Origin: Paraburkholderia aromaticivorans
GTDB taxonomy: Bacteria > Pseudomonadota > Gammaproteobacteria > Burkholderiales > Burkholderiaceae
DNA: 64,000 nt
Direction of reading: 5' to 3'
NCBI RefSeq assembly: GCF_012689525.1
Contig: NZ_CP051516.1
Span: 806,001-870,000, forward strand
Shown: positions 26,840 to 36,250 of the stretch, piece by piece
Layout: each line of letters begins with the position of its first letter
How positions within the stretch are numbered: the first letter of the stretch is position 1
Notes under the pieces: generated by a model
Database searches by the model: none
What the model was told of the DNA's origin: nothing
The model's input: only the letters and a program-made list of their open reading frames with translations
Translations under genes and position numbers: made by a program

Positions 26840-27748
26840 ATGTCAACGAGATATGGTTCGCCGCTGATCGGGATTGTCACCGTGCTGTATCGCTCCGATT
26901 CCGTGCTTCCCGATTTTTTCAAGAGTCTCGCCGCCCAGCGCGATGCGAATTTCAAGCTGTACGTGATCGACAACAGCGAGAAGGATTCGGGGTGTGCGAT
27001 ATCGCGCGAGCTTGCGGCGCTCAACAATATTCCCGCCGATATCGTGTTCAATGATGACAATGTCGGCGTCGCTCGCGGCAACAATCAGGGCATAGAGATG
27101 GCGCTTGCGGACGGATGCGAGTACGTTCTGCTGGCCAACAACGACACCGACTTTCCGGATCCCGACGTGATCGCGGGATTGGTGCGGCACACCGAGGAAG
27201 CGGGCGCGTTGGCCTCGGTGCCCAAGATCACTTATCACGGCACCAACCGGATTTGGTGTGCGGGCGGAAGATTCTCACTGCTTACCGCCACCACGCCGCA
27301 CGTGGGCGATCGGAAGGAGGATCGCGGGCAGTTCGACGAAGAAATGTTTACGGAATACGCGCCGACCTGCTTTATGTTGCTGCACAAGAGCATCTTCCAA
27401 ACGATTGGAATGATGGATGAAAAATACTTCGTCTATTACGACGACAGTGACTTCGTCTGGCGCATGAAAAGTGCCGATATCGGCCTGCTGTACGTGCCGA
27501 CATCGAGTGTCGGTCACAAGGTGGCGGTGTCCACCGGGGGCAATGAAAGTCCCTTCAGCCTGTTCTATACGGCGCGCAATCGCGTTTATTTCAGCCGCAA
27601 GCACCTCGCGCCGGCACATCGTGCAATTGCAATTGCTTATGCGATCGTGACGTTGACGGTCAAATGCGTGAAGTTCTCGCCGGCGGCCAGATCGAGCGTG
27701 CTCAAAGGACTTAGAGCCGGCTTCTCATTGTCAGTCGCCGATCATTGA
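26840..27748 (+). CDS. Glycosyltransferase family 2, rhamnosyltransferase-like
   Basis: The protein has 302 residues, with GAAGGA before the ATG. GIVTVLYRSDSVLPDF starts the GT-A domain, NVGVARGNNQGIEMA and LLANNDTDFPDPDV are the donor and DxD-like motifs, and YYDDSDFVWRM is the acceptor-side motif typical of RfbF-like enzymes. It is the last plus-strand gene of the first half of the cluster. Its final 38 bases overlap, tail to tail, the polymerase gene on the opposite strand. Sugar specificity cannot be read. Confidence 0.83.
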   Translation: MSTRYGSPLIGIVTVLYRSDSVLPDFFKSLAAQRDANFKLYVIDNSEKDSGCAISRELAALNNIPADIVFNDDNVGVARGNNQGIEMALADGCEYVLLANNDTDFPDPDVIAGLVRHTEEAGALASVPKITYHGTNRIWCAGGRFSLLTATTPHVGDRKEDRGQFDEEMFTEYAPTCFMLLHKSIFQTIGMMDEKYFVYYDDSDFVWRMKSADIGLLYVPTSSVGHKVAVSTGGNESPFSLFYTARNRVYFSRKHLAPAHRAIAIAYAIVTLTVKCVKFSPAARSSVLKGLRAGFSLSVADH

Positions 27749-29099
27749 CTGAACTACCCGTGTCGCTACTCTGGCGCGCTGCAACTTTTGCGGCATGCAG
27801 CCGCGCATAAGCGATGGCGACGAAGGTCCATGGCGCGAGATAGGAGAATTCCGGCACGGAGATCATCATCATCACCCAGGTCGTGACGCAACACTGGCGC
27901 AATGCCATCCCCTCTGCCGACCAATCAAGTTTGAAAGCCGGGTAAAGGATCAACATGCTCACGAAGATGAGCCCTACGACCCCAGTGTTCACAAGCAGGG
28001 TGGAGAAAAGATCGGTCGATCGTATATAGCCAAAGCCGATCCCAAACAGCTGGTTGGCAAGCGATCCACCTGCCCACATGTCCATCGAGGCACGGAAGAA
28101 GCCGGATCTCTCGACACCGGACACGTTGCGTCCGTCTATCTTGTCAAGAATCATTTGTTGAAAGAGATCGGCAATGTAGTCTCTTGCCAGATACGCCACC
28201 ACAAATAGTATCAGCGCGCCGACCATGGCCTTGATCGGATGAAAGCGGATCTTTTTTATGCGGATGAGCAAATAAACAACATAGCCGATAAAAGCGGTCG
28301 ACGAGGTACTCAGAATGAGCGAGGCGCCAATGATCCAAACCGGCAGGCGTTTCTTCGATGTCGCATTGAAGTAAACCCAGAACGGGAACATCGACAAGGC
28401 ATACATTGACGGCTCGCCGGTGAGGCTCTTCAGCCGTTGGATATGGAAGCCGTGGATATCGAGCCATTGGAAGGAACTCCCCGTCACCGAGCCGTCCGCC
28501 AATGTTCCGTCATTGTTTCGAAATTCGGCGCCGAAGGACCGGTTGGAAATGAAGTCGCCGGGCTGGCCGGTCACGATAAAGTAGATGACTTCATATATGC
28601 CGTACGCAGCGAAAATCGCCGCCGAGGCAAGCAGCCATTGTCGCCACGACGGTTTGTAGAAAACATAGACATATGATGCATAGAGCACGACGGCGACGAG
28701 ATAGATCGTCTGTGTGAACAGACTCTTTCTGAGTACGAAGGTCGACACGTCGGTGTCGTCGATGAGCAGAACTTTTGTAAAATCAGGTTCGTAGGTGGCT
28801 GCGGTGTCAGCGAGTTGCGATGCAAGGAAGAAGAATATCCATACCGAGGCCGCGGCGATCAGGAAGTTAACATAGCGGGTGCGTGAAGCGCCGGCCCACG
28901 CGAGTGCCAGGGGCAATGAAAAAAAACACATGATGTAACCCACTGTCGTGCCCTGGACGGCCGGCATGAGCAGTACTGACGTCACAGGCATGGCGAATAC
29001 CCAGACGAAATAGTACAGATCGGCGTGCGAGGAATTGCTCTGTTTCATGGGATTCCAGAGGAGGCTTGCAAACCGGTTCAGGAAGTGGGCGAATGACAT
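27711..29099 (-). CDS. wzy: Wzy-type O-antigen/exopolysaccharide polymerase
   Basis: The 462-residue protein has around ten to twelve hydrophobic segments and a long periplasmic loop after the middle helices (about residues 165-235, including SNRSFGAEFRNNDGTLADG). This architecture is that of Wzy or O-antigen ligase proteins, which are hard to recognise by motif. It is in a cluster with one flippase and one Wzc, which points to polymerase. It is the last gene of a minus-strand set and lies 72 bases after the aminotransferase gene. Its end overlaps the convergent GT2 gene by 38 bases. Confidence 0.75.
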   Translation of the reverse strand: MSFAHFLNRFASLLWNPMKQSNSSHADLYYFVWVFAMPVTSVLLMPAVQGTTVGYIMCFFSLPLALAWAGASRTRYVNFLIAAASVWIFFFLASQLADTAATYEPDFTKVLLIDDTDVSTFVLRKSLFTQTIYLVAVVLYASYVYVFYKPSWRQWLLASAAIFAAYGIYEVIYFIVTGQPGDFISNRSFGAEFRNNDGTLADGSVTGSSFQWLDIHGFHIQRLKSLTGEPSMYALSMFPFWVYFNATSKKRLPVWIIGASLILSTSSTAFIGYVVYLLIRIKKIRFHPIKAMVGALILFVVAYLARDYIADLFQQMILDKIDGRNVSGVERSGFFRASMDMWAGGSLANQLFGIGFGYIRSTDLFSTLLVNTGVVGLIFVSMLILYPAFKLDWSAEGMALRQCCVTTWVMMMISVPEFSYLAPWTFVAIAYARLHAAKVAARQSSDTGSSVNDRRLTMRSRL

Positions 29100-29171
29100 C
29101 CGGACGCTGACAAAAACTCTTTCGTCAGCGTCCGGAAGCTAATCTCGCGTGCCTGACGGGAATCTGCCGCC

Positions 29172-30344
29172 TTAATTCAGAAGCGCGCTAAAAATGTCGA
29201 CCACTCGCATTTGCTGCATTTCGGTCAAGCCGGCCCAGAGGGGAAGGCGGATCAGGCGTTTTGACTGATTGACGGTAACGTCCAATGAGCCGCCAACTTT
29301 GCCGTACCGCTGTCCGCCTGGAGAAGAATGAAGCGGAACATAATGAAATACTGAACCTATTTCCTGTCTTCTGTACTCGTCGAGTATGCGCTGCCGGACG
29401 TCTTCATCTTCAACCAGCACGTAGTACATGTGTCCGTTGTGCTTGCATTCTTTTGGTATGACGGGGCGACGCAGTGCGCCTTTGCTCTCGAACGGCTCGA
29501 GAAGAGCATGATAGCGCTCCCAGTTTGCGAGGCGTGCCTGTGTAATCTTTTCAGCATCTTCCAACTGTGCCCAAAGATAAGCAGCGATCAGCTCACTCGG
29601 TAAGAAAGAAGAGCCGACTTCCTGCCAAGTGTATTTGTCGACTTCTCCGCGAAGAAAGCGGCTGCGATCGGTGCCTTTTTCGCGGATTATCTCCGCACGC
29701 CTCGTGAGAGCGGGGTCGTTGATAAGCAGGGCGCCGCCCTCGCCTGAGATGATATTTTTGGTTTCGTGAAAACTGTATGCTCCGAGGTCGCCAATGGAGC
29801 CCAGGCCGCGGCCCTTATAGGTGGCCATGACGCCTTGCGCAGCATCCTCCACAACTTTGAGTCCGTGGCGTTGCGCAATGGACAGGATAGTGTCCATTTC
29901 GCATGCCACCCCGGCGTAATGCACCGGGACAACTGCGCGGGTTCGTGGCGTGATCGCCGCTTCAATCAATCGCTCGTCGAGATTCATGGTGTCTTCACGG
30001 ACATCCACGAAAACAGGCACGCCACCGCGCAGGACGAATGCGTTCGCCGTTGAGACGAACGTGTACGAAGGCATGATGATCTCGTCGCCCGGTTGAATGT
30101 CCAGCAACAGAACCGCCATTTCGAGCGCGGCTGTGCATGAGTGAGTCAGCAGAGCCCTGCTGGAACCGCTTCTTTCCTGCAGCCACTGGTTGCAACGTCC
30201 CGTGAAACAGCCGTCACCAGCAAGCTTCTTACTGAAATGAGTTTCCGCGATGTACTTCAATTCGTTACCCGTCATGGCGGGTGAATTGAAGGGAATGCGG
30301 TTCTCGTTTACCTCGATTCCAATTTGCGGCGTGGATCGGCTCAT
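29172..30344 (-). CDS. wecE: dTDP-4-amino-4,6-dideoxygalactose transaminase (WecE/RffA)
   Basis: The 390-residue PLP enzyme begins MSRSTPQIG; GGGGTG upstream is at acceptable spacing, and the 41 extra upstream codons are not typical. Long stretches match E. coli RffA as I recall it: GDGCFTGRCNQWLQ, HSCTAALEMA, QPGDEIIMPSYTFVSTANAF, VPVHYAGVACEMDT, VEDAAQGVMATYKG (with the PLP-binding Asp) and SFHETKNIISGEGG (with the PLP lysine). RffA transfers an amino group from glutamate to dTDP-4-keto-6-deoxyglucose to give dTDP-Fuc4N. Its substrate is the product of the rmlBA genes 8 kb away in the same cluster. Confidence 0.9.
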   Translation of the reverse strand: MSRSTPQIGIEVNENRIPFNSPAMTGNELKYIAETHFSKKLAGDGCFTGRCNQWLQERSGSSRALLTHSCTAALEMAVLLLDIQPGDEIIMPSYTFVSTANAFVLRGGVPVFVDVREDTMNLDERLIEAAITPRTRAVVPVHYAGVACEMDTILSIAQRHGLKVVEDAAQGVMATYKGRGLGSIGDLGAYSFHETKNIISGEGGALLINDPALTRRAEIIREKGTDRSRFLRGEVDKYTWQEVGSSFLPSELIAAYLWAQLEDAEKITQARLANWERYHALLEPFESKGALRRPVIPKECKHNGHMYYVLVEDEDVRQRILDEYRRQEIGSVFHYVPLHSSPGGQRYGKVGGSLDVTVNQSKRLIRLPLWAGLTEMQQMRVVDIFSALLN

Positions 30345-30518
30345 GAATAGTTCACCCCACATGATCGAGAACAAATTGTTCTCGCTGCAACACATAGTTG
30401 GGTCTCGAAGCTGTCCGGCTTCGAGACCCTGCTTTCCGGCGAACTCGCCAGGTGTTTTAAAGAGCAAATTGCGCGAGCGCCCTTCCTGTAGAACCCAACT
30501 GGAAATTGCTCTGTAGCG

Positions 30519-32954
30519 TCATACTTCGTCAGTCTCTTTGAGCGTGCGCGTGTACTGCGCTGCGTGCTCGTAGCTTCTCCAGTTGCTGGGCCGCTTGGGA
30601 ATTGCGTTGAAGACCGATCCCAGAAGTCGTCCTCCCGCGCGCCGCAGCTTCTTGACTGTTTCAGCGATCTCATCTTCGCTCTGCATGCCAGAGCGAAGTA
30701 CGAGGACGGTCGCGCCTGCGTGGGGTGCCATGATCGCGGCGTCGGTCACCACCAGGAAAGGCGGCGTGTCGACCAGCACGAGGTCGAACTGCTCGCTCAA
30801 CTGATCAACGACCTGCTTGAAGTCGTGCATCATCAAGAGCTCTGACGGGTTGTCCGGATAGGCGCCGCATGAAATAAACGACAGGCCGCGAACACCAACG
30901 GATCGCACGGCATCAGCGCTGCGGATCTTGCCCTGAAGAACCTCGGACAAGCCGCCGCGATTGGATTGCTTGAAGAAAGAGGCGAGGTTTCCTCGGCGCA
31001 TATCGGCATCGATGAGCAGGATGCGCAAGCCGACCTCCGTGAGAAGTATGGAAAGATTCGCCGCAACAAAACTCTTGCCGGTGGACGGGCTGGGACCCGT
31101 CAACATCACAATGTTGTTCTTCTTGTTCAGACGATCGCGACATACCTGCGTGCGTACCTCGCGAAGCGCTTCGACCGAAGGTTCATGAGGCAACCGGCTG
31201 GCGAGAATCCGCGCGGCTGCCTCGCGCGCGACCCCCGCGGCGAAAGGGGCTGTCGAAGGCTGCACGTCGAGCGCGTCCGGCGCTAACGAATAAGGATCTG
31301 GCAAGCCTGGCACGCCGTCATCACGGCCGGATAACGGTTCCCGGGAAGGCTGCACTGATGTTTCATTCTCCAGCTGAGCCTGTTGTCGGCTGAATAGCAC
31401 TTCGCCGAGGACCGGCACGTCCAGCCTGCGTTCTACAAAGAGCGGGTCGGTGACACCGGTCGTTGCATAGCGTCGTATCACGATGAAGAATGCGCCGATG
31501 AAAAAGCCCAGCCCGCCACCTGCGAAGATCACCAACGGGCGGTTCGGCTTGACCGGCCGATACGGCTGCATCGCTTCATCGACAATATGCGCGCCACCGG
31601 TCGCGCTTGCGCGGCGTACGGAGAGCTCCTCGGCTTTGCTGACCATACCCAGATAGATGGTCTCTGCCACCTTTGCATCGCGGGTGAGTTCGGCGTTGCG
31701 CCGCTCGGATGTTGGCATGCTGATAAAGCGTGAGTCGAAAGCCCGCTTTGCATCGGCCAGTTGGGTGAGTTGCGCGTCGATCGTTTTGACCTGCTGGCTG
31801 TCGGGCGTGAAGATCGACGTGGCCTGCGTGCGCTGCAGTTGCAAGGCCGACATGCGCTGCTGCAGTTCGATGCTGCCCTGCAGATAGGACTGCGCTTCGG
31901 TTGTCGGGCGCATTGTCTCGGTCGACGATTGATAGTCGCTCAAGGCCTGTTCGGTACTCGTGAGATCGTGTCTCAGCCGCGGCAATTCGCCTTGGATGAA
32001 TTCAAGGGTTTTCGTGTCGTTAAGCTGGCGGCTTGAAACCGAGGACGCAATGTACTGTTGGGCAACCGCATTCGCGACGTCGGCGGTCAGACCACGGTCT
32101 TTCGAGGCAAAAGAGATCTGGACGATGCCCGTGTCTTTGGTTACTTCAGCGATCTTGAGTTGACGCCGCAAGCCGTCGATTGCATCGAGGGTATTGTGGT
32201 GGGTTACCGTGAAACGGGTGCCGGGTCTGGCGACGAGTTCCTGGACCGTGATCGACAGCCCGTCAGCCGTCGCCATTGACTTGCCCGTTTCACCACGCAG
32301 CAAGAGATATCCGTTGGGTATGCGAAGTTCGTACTGTCCCTTGTCGAGCGCGGTCAGTTCGAGAGGTTTTTCCTCGAGATACGAGGGCACCTTGAGCGAC
32401 GGAATTCCTAACGTTTCGCCCCCCCAGGCAAATGAACTTAGTCCGAACCACGGCTTCAGGGGATGGCCGGGTTCCGCGAATTGCTCCGCGAAATGTCCGA
32501 GTATAGGGAAGGTATGCGGCACCACCTCGACATCGAACTGAAACCGGCGAATCACCGGTTCCAGCACGGAACGGCTTTGCATGAGGGAGATTTCCGCAGC
32601 GGTCGTTTGCGTGCCTTGCTGCTGCTGTGCCATGCCATCCTGGCGGGAAATGCCGAGGGCATTCGGATCGGGCGGAGCAGGCGGGTCGACACGCACGACG
32701 ACGTCGGCGGAGTAGGTCGGTGCCGAAAGAAAGGCGTAGGCGATCGCGAACGTCGTCGCTATCGCGACGAATGCCAGGAGAGTCCAGATATGGTCTCGCA
32801 ACAGATGAAGCATGTCGCGCAACGAAAAGTTACCCTCCTCGTTGCCCGCACGAGACGATCCGGAATTGAAAATATGGGTGTTCAAAGGCGCCATCTCCAA
32901 GGTCGGGGGTGACAAACTTCTCGATGGTGCGACAAACTGCGCCGCGTCGATCAT
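30519..32954 (-). CDS. wzc: Wzc-type polysaccharide co-polymerase/tyrosine autokinase
   Basis: The protein has 811 residues from the ATG at 32954; ATG at 32894 is another option, and the frame is open to a TTG at 33083. A Wzz domain has membrane helices near residues 57-75 and 473-493, with a long periplasmic coiled segment between. The cytoplasmic kinase has Walker A GPSPSTGKS (620-628), Walker A' LLIDADMRR (about 646-654) and Walker B LVLVDTPP (725-732). The C-terminal tail has only two tyrosines (about 795 and 801), fewer than the usual cluster. It controls chain length and export in Wzy-dependent systems. Neither the outer-membrane channel gene wza nor the phosphatase gene wzb is in the window. 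Confidence 0.9.
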   Translation of the reverse strand: MIDAAQFVAPSRSLSPPTLEMAPLNTHIFNSGSSRAGNEEGNFSLRDMLHLLRDHIWTLLAFVAIATTFAIAYAFLSAPTYSADVVVRVDPPAPPDPNALGISRQDGMAQQQQGTQTTAAEISLMQSRSVLEPVIRRFQFDVEVVPHTFPILGHFAEQFAEPGHPLKPWFGLSSFAWGGETLGIPSLKVPSYLEEKPLELTALDKGQYELRIPNGYLLLRGETGKSMATADGLSITVQELVARPGTRFTVTHHNTLDAIDGLRRQLKIAEVTKDTGIVQISFASKDRGLTADVANAVAQQYIASSVSSRQLNDTKTLEFIQGELPRLRHDLTSTEQALSDYQSSTETMRPTTEAQSYLQGSIELQQRMSALQLQRTQATSIFTPDSQQVKTIDAQLTQLADAKRAFDSRFISMPTSERRNAELTRDAKVAETIYLGMVSKAEELSVRRASATGGAHIVDEAMQPYRPVKPNRPLVIFAGGGLGFFIGAFFIVIRRYATTGVTDPLFVERRLDVPVLGEVLFSRQQAQLENETSVQPSREPLSGRDDGVPGLPDPYSLAPDALDVQPSTAPFAAGVAREAAARILASRLPHEPSVEALREVRTQVCRDRLNKKNNIVMLTGPSPSTGKSFVAANLSILLTEVGLRILLIDADMRRGNLASFFKQSNRGGLSEVLQGKIRSADAVRSVGVRGLSFISCGAYPDNPSELLMMHDFKQVVDQLSEQFDLVLVDTPPFLVVTDAAIMAPHAGATVLVLRSGMQSEDEIAETVKKLRRAGGRLLGSVFNAIPKRPSNWRSYEHAAQYTRTLKETDEV

Positions 32955-33410
32955 TGGACACCGACCCTGGGACTCGCCAGGGTCGAAATTGGTACGTGGA
33001 TTCACATTGGTTCGACGAATCGCTGGCTCGGATTTGATGTCGTTGCCTGGCCCGCCACCCGCCGATTCGTCTGCCGCGTCCAACGACGCGACTCAGGGCG
33101 AGTGTGATATCAATACCGCCTTTACCACTTCGGAGTCTGTGGTTTAGCGCACGTTGCGCTGCGCTGGTTCAGTTAAAGTAGGCGGATACTGCGTTAAGCA
33201 CGGGTAGTATTTTTTTCTTATAGCGTTACGGCAGGATTGACGGAGATGCCAAGTCATATTTACCGGCCTCAGCATTATTTACGCCGTATTCAATGCTGCT
33301 ACCTTGGATGGCCGTGAGCTTGGATGTCGCCTGCAATCGGTTTGGCTTGGCACGGCAGCATTCGAATGCGGACTCACAAATATTCGTAACGACAGCGAGG
33401 CGCCAGTCAG
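32955..33410. promoter_or_regulatory. Divergent intergenic region wzc / glycoside hydrolase
   Basis: This 456-base gap lies between divergent genes, so it should contain promoters in both directions. An AT-rich core with a T7 run lies near 33208-33225. The part next to wzc is open in the wzc frame and could be translated from a non-ATG start. Confidence 0.45.
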
Positions 33411-34532
33411 ATGTTGAAACGATCATCCGCTATTGTTATTGTCTTTACTGGAATAGCAATCAGTCTCACCATTGTCACTCTTGTTCATTTGAAGGAAACC
33501 AAATGGTCGGACTTCATTCTGGAAAGCGCACGGCCTGCGAATAGGCCTTCCTACGTTCCGGTCGCGGCTGCGCCGCAGATTCCATGTCCCACCGGGCGCA
33601 CGGGTGTTTTCTATGGAATCGTTGGCCATGTCCAGCAGGGTGGTGTCTATGCGGCGCGCAGCTTCAATGCGCAGATCTCCCAGCTACGGGATCTTGGCGT
33701 GACTATATACGCACAGGACGTGGGGGACAAAGCCGCAGCGGAGAATGTCGCGCGTCTTGCGCGTGTGGCGGCGGCGCAGTGCGTCGGCATACTGCCGTTG
33801 ATCATTACGCCGGACGTGCAGGCCAATTTGAACGAATCAATGGCTTATGCTCAAGGTCGCAAACTCGGATTCGACGCGGCTACGGCGTTGAAAGGGCTGG
33901 TTTCGCACTATCAAGTGGGTAACGAATTCGACAACGACGTGATTCTCAACGGCGCGAGCGGCGACTATCCGTCCCATTACGATAATGCAAAGTACCGGAA
34001 GGCGCGCGGCGCGATTCGCGGCATGATAGACGGCATCAAGGAGGTCCAGCCGTCTGCCCGGATACTGCTGGGCTCGCTAAGCTGGCTGCACTATGGTTTT
34101 TCTGACATGCTGAGCGACGGTACTGAACCGGATGGGGCGCGGGATACCACAAAAGTAGTGGAGTGGGATATCACAGCTTGGCACTGGTACTCCGAAATGA
34201 GTCCAAGCCGGGCTTCGTGGCTACCGCAAGTCGACATCCTGAAACATGTACTGACGCATCTAAGTACGCAATACCAAAAGCCAATCTGGATTACGGAATT
34301 CGGCGTGCGACCGGATTATTCTGACGGGGAACCTGGAGCATACCTGGTTGGACAGGACGGACTAGGCGGTTTCGTTGCGGACGCAAAAAAATATGGAATC
34401 CAAAATGTTACGCTCTATCAGTTATACGATCAGCCGGATGAAAAATACGGCCTGATCGAAGGTGATGGCATTACACAAAAACGGCGTTTCGCACAGGTGA
34501 AGAGCTTTATCGCGGCACACCCGATGCCTTAA
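33411..34532 (+). CDS. Membrane-anchored PslG-like glycoside hydrolase (clan GH-A)
   Basis: The protein has 373 residues. The N-terminal hydrophobic segment at residues 7-26 (IVIVFTGIAISLTIVTLV) has no cysteine lipobox, so it is an uncleaved anchor or signal. The rest fits a (beta/alpha)8 hydrolase: YQVGNEFDND carries the presumed acid/base E172, and WITEFGVRP the presumed nucleophile E296, at the ends of strands 4 and 7 as in clan GH-A. In Pseudomonas the Psl cluster encodes PslG, a hydrolase with two such glutamates that cuts its own polysaccharide. This gene's setting between wzc and glycosyltransferase genes suggests the same. It has a paralogue at 36251-37426. Confidence 0.75.
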   Translation: MLKRSSAIVIVFTGIAISLTIVTLVHLKETKWSDFILESARPANRPSYVPVAAAPQIPCPTGRTGVFYGIVGHVQQGGVYAARSFNAQISQLRDLGVTIYAQDVGDKAAAENVARLARVAAAQCVGILPLIITPDVQANLNESMAYAQGRKLGFDAATALKGLVSHYQVGNEFDNDVILNGASGDYPSHYDNAKYRKARGAIRGMIDGIKEVQPSARILLGSLSWLHYGFSDMLSDGTEPDGARDTTKVVEWDITAWHWYSEMSPSRASWLPQVDILKHVLTHLSTQYQKPIWITEFGVRPDYSDGEPGAYLVGQDGLGGFVADAKKYGIQNVTLYQLYDQPDEKYGLIEGDGITQKRRFAQVKSFIAAHPMP

Positions 34533-34547
34533 GCATACCTCGCAATA

Positions 34548-35654
34548 TCAAAGCTTTTCCAAGGCGCGCAGCAGGATTTGCGCGCTGGTTTGCCAGCGGT
34601 ACTTGCTCGCGTGAAGATAGCCTCGGTGCTTAAGGTCCGCTCTGAGTTCGCTGGAATAAAGCAATGATTTCAATTTGTCGGCGATGTCGTCCGAAGAGTA
34701 CGGGTCGCAATAGAGCGAGGCCTCGCCGCAAACTTCGGGCAACGCGGCCGCGCTGGCCACCAGGGTAGGGCAGCCATTTTTCATTGCCTCGAGCGGCGGG
34801 ATTCCAAATCCTTCGTAGATTGACGGATAAACGAAGCAGCGCGCATGTTGATAGAGCGCCTTTAACTTGCTGTCGCTCACATATCCGACATATTTGATGT
34901 TGGGGGCAATGTTGGAGATGTCGTCAATCTTGCCGAAGATCGGGTTCTTCATGCCAACGATGACAAGGTCGAGCGAAGGATCATTGACCTGACGAAACGC
35001 TTCGACAATTCGCGCGAAATTCTTGGTCGGATTGAGATTGCTGACCGCTAGTACGAACTGATTCGACGTTAAGGTATTTTCGCCCAGGACGCTTGTCTCG
35101 GGTTCCAAGGCGTCAAGGTGATCGGCGCCGAGCGGGACGACGCCGATTCGCGAAGCGGACACGCCGCAATGATGGGCTAGGCGTTGGCGAGAAAAGTCAG
35201 AGTTGGTCACGATGCAACTCGACGTGCGCGCAAGAATCCAGAACATGATCCGATACCATGCACGGAAGCGTAGGGAGAAATGGGCGGGCGTGTCGAATAC
35301 GGCCGCGTCGTGCATGAAAATGACCTGGCGAGGGCGGAATATCGATCCTGAATTACTCAGGTTGACGATTCGGCGCCGCCCGGCAAATAGGGGGAGCACT
35401 AACTGCTCCCAGAAAACCCCTTTGCCGAAGCCAATCTTGACGGTCTTTGCGCCATCGACGGGCAATATTTTGTCGCCGGGCGGGACGACGACAGTTACAT
35501 TCTTGATTTCCGGGAGTTGCGTCATCGCAACAATAAGTTCTCGCGCAACGCGTTGTACTCCGGTCGTCTTCTGACCCGTAAATCTCCCGTTGTAGACAAA
35601 ATCTTCCGGCCCGGTAAGTGAGTCAATCGCGTTTTCCAATGCACGTGAAGACAT
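34548..35654 (-). CDS. Glycosyltransferase family 4
   Basis: The protein has 368 residues. The start at MSSRALENA has AAGGA at good spacing; the eight upstream codons are dropped. It is a GT-B fold: TGVQRVARELIVAM in the N-terminal half, GVVPLGADHLDAL at the hinge, and YPSIYEGFGIPPLEAMKNGCPTLV as the E-x7-E retaining motif of GT4. It resembles WbaZ-type mannosyltransferases. It lies between the two glycoside hydrolase genes, convergent with the first by a 15-base gap, and is transcribed with the minus-strand group. Sugar specificity is not evident. Confidence 0.83.
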   Translation of the reverse strand: MSSRALENAIDSLTGPEDFVYNGRFTGQKTTGVQRVARELIVAMTQLPEIKNVTVVVPPGDKILPVDGAKTVKIGFGKGVFWEQLVLPLFAGRRRIVNLSNSGSIFRPRQVIFMHDAAVFDTPAHFSLRFRAWYRIMFWILARTSSCIVTNSDFSRQRLAHHCGVSASRIGVVPLGADHLDALEPETSVLGENTLTSNQFVLAVSNLNPTKNFARIVEAFRQVNDPSLDLVIVGMKNPIFGKIDDISNIAPNIKYVGYVSDSKLKALYQHARCFVYPSIYEGFGIPPLEAMKNGCPTLVASAAALPEVCGEASLYCDPYSSDDIADKLKSLLYSSELRADLKHRGYLHASKYRWQTSAQILLRALEKL

Positions 35655-36250
35655 ATTTCGTCCTTGCTGTCGAGGCATTCGTTATCGGCGGCCCAGGTTA
35701 GGGAAAGCCAAACGGAAAAAATATCGAGGTAAAAGCAAGCCGGCCTGATTTGCCGCATGCGTTTGAGCGTCGCGTGGCAAATTCCCCGAGATCTTCAATT
35801 TGGCGTGCCACGCCGGGCAGGCGCGATCGTTCGCATGGCGAGCGTGATAGCGCGTCAAGGTCGTGATGCGGGTCTAAGAAAAGCCCCGCGCTCTCTACTT
35901 GAAGAGCGCCGCGCGCACGGCGCGATTGGGATGAGCGTCCACGGTATCGGGTCGAATAGTCGGGGTCCGTTCGTTACCGCTCATATTGTGGAAAAGGGAG
36001 TTCGATCAGTACGCGTGTGCTGATGAGCGAATCGCGATCGTGGATAGTCGTATCTGTTTCGATATTCCGAACAGACGCCAAATCAGGTGAGGGTCAACCC
36101 ATTTTGGCCACTAGAAGGCCGCAGATGTCGTTAGATCCCGTGCACTCCGACCAGCACGGTTTGCCTTCAAGGAGAGGGGCACTCGATGAAGAAACGCGCC
36201 AGCGTCGAGGCGCTGGCGCGTATGCACAATGACAAACAAACCAACTGCAT
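35655..36250. other. Intergenic region between GT4 and lipoprotein hydrolase genes
   Basis: There are 596 bases with no supported gene, apart from a strong hairpin at 36194-36221 downstream of the hydrolase gene. The right-hand part probably contains the 3' untranslated end of that gene and the left-hand part the promoter of the GT4 gene. Confidence 0.4.
36194..36221 (-). terminator. Probable rho-independent terminator after the lipoprotein hydrolase gene
   Basis: ACGCGCCAGCG and CGCTGGCGCGT form a perfect 11-bp stem with a six-base loop, 29 bases beyond the stop on the minus strand. On that strand the stem is followed by TTCTTC, a weak U tract. The stem is strong enough to suggest termination. 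Confidence 0.7.
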
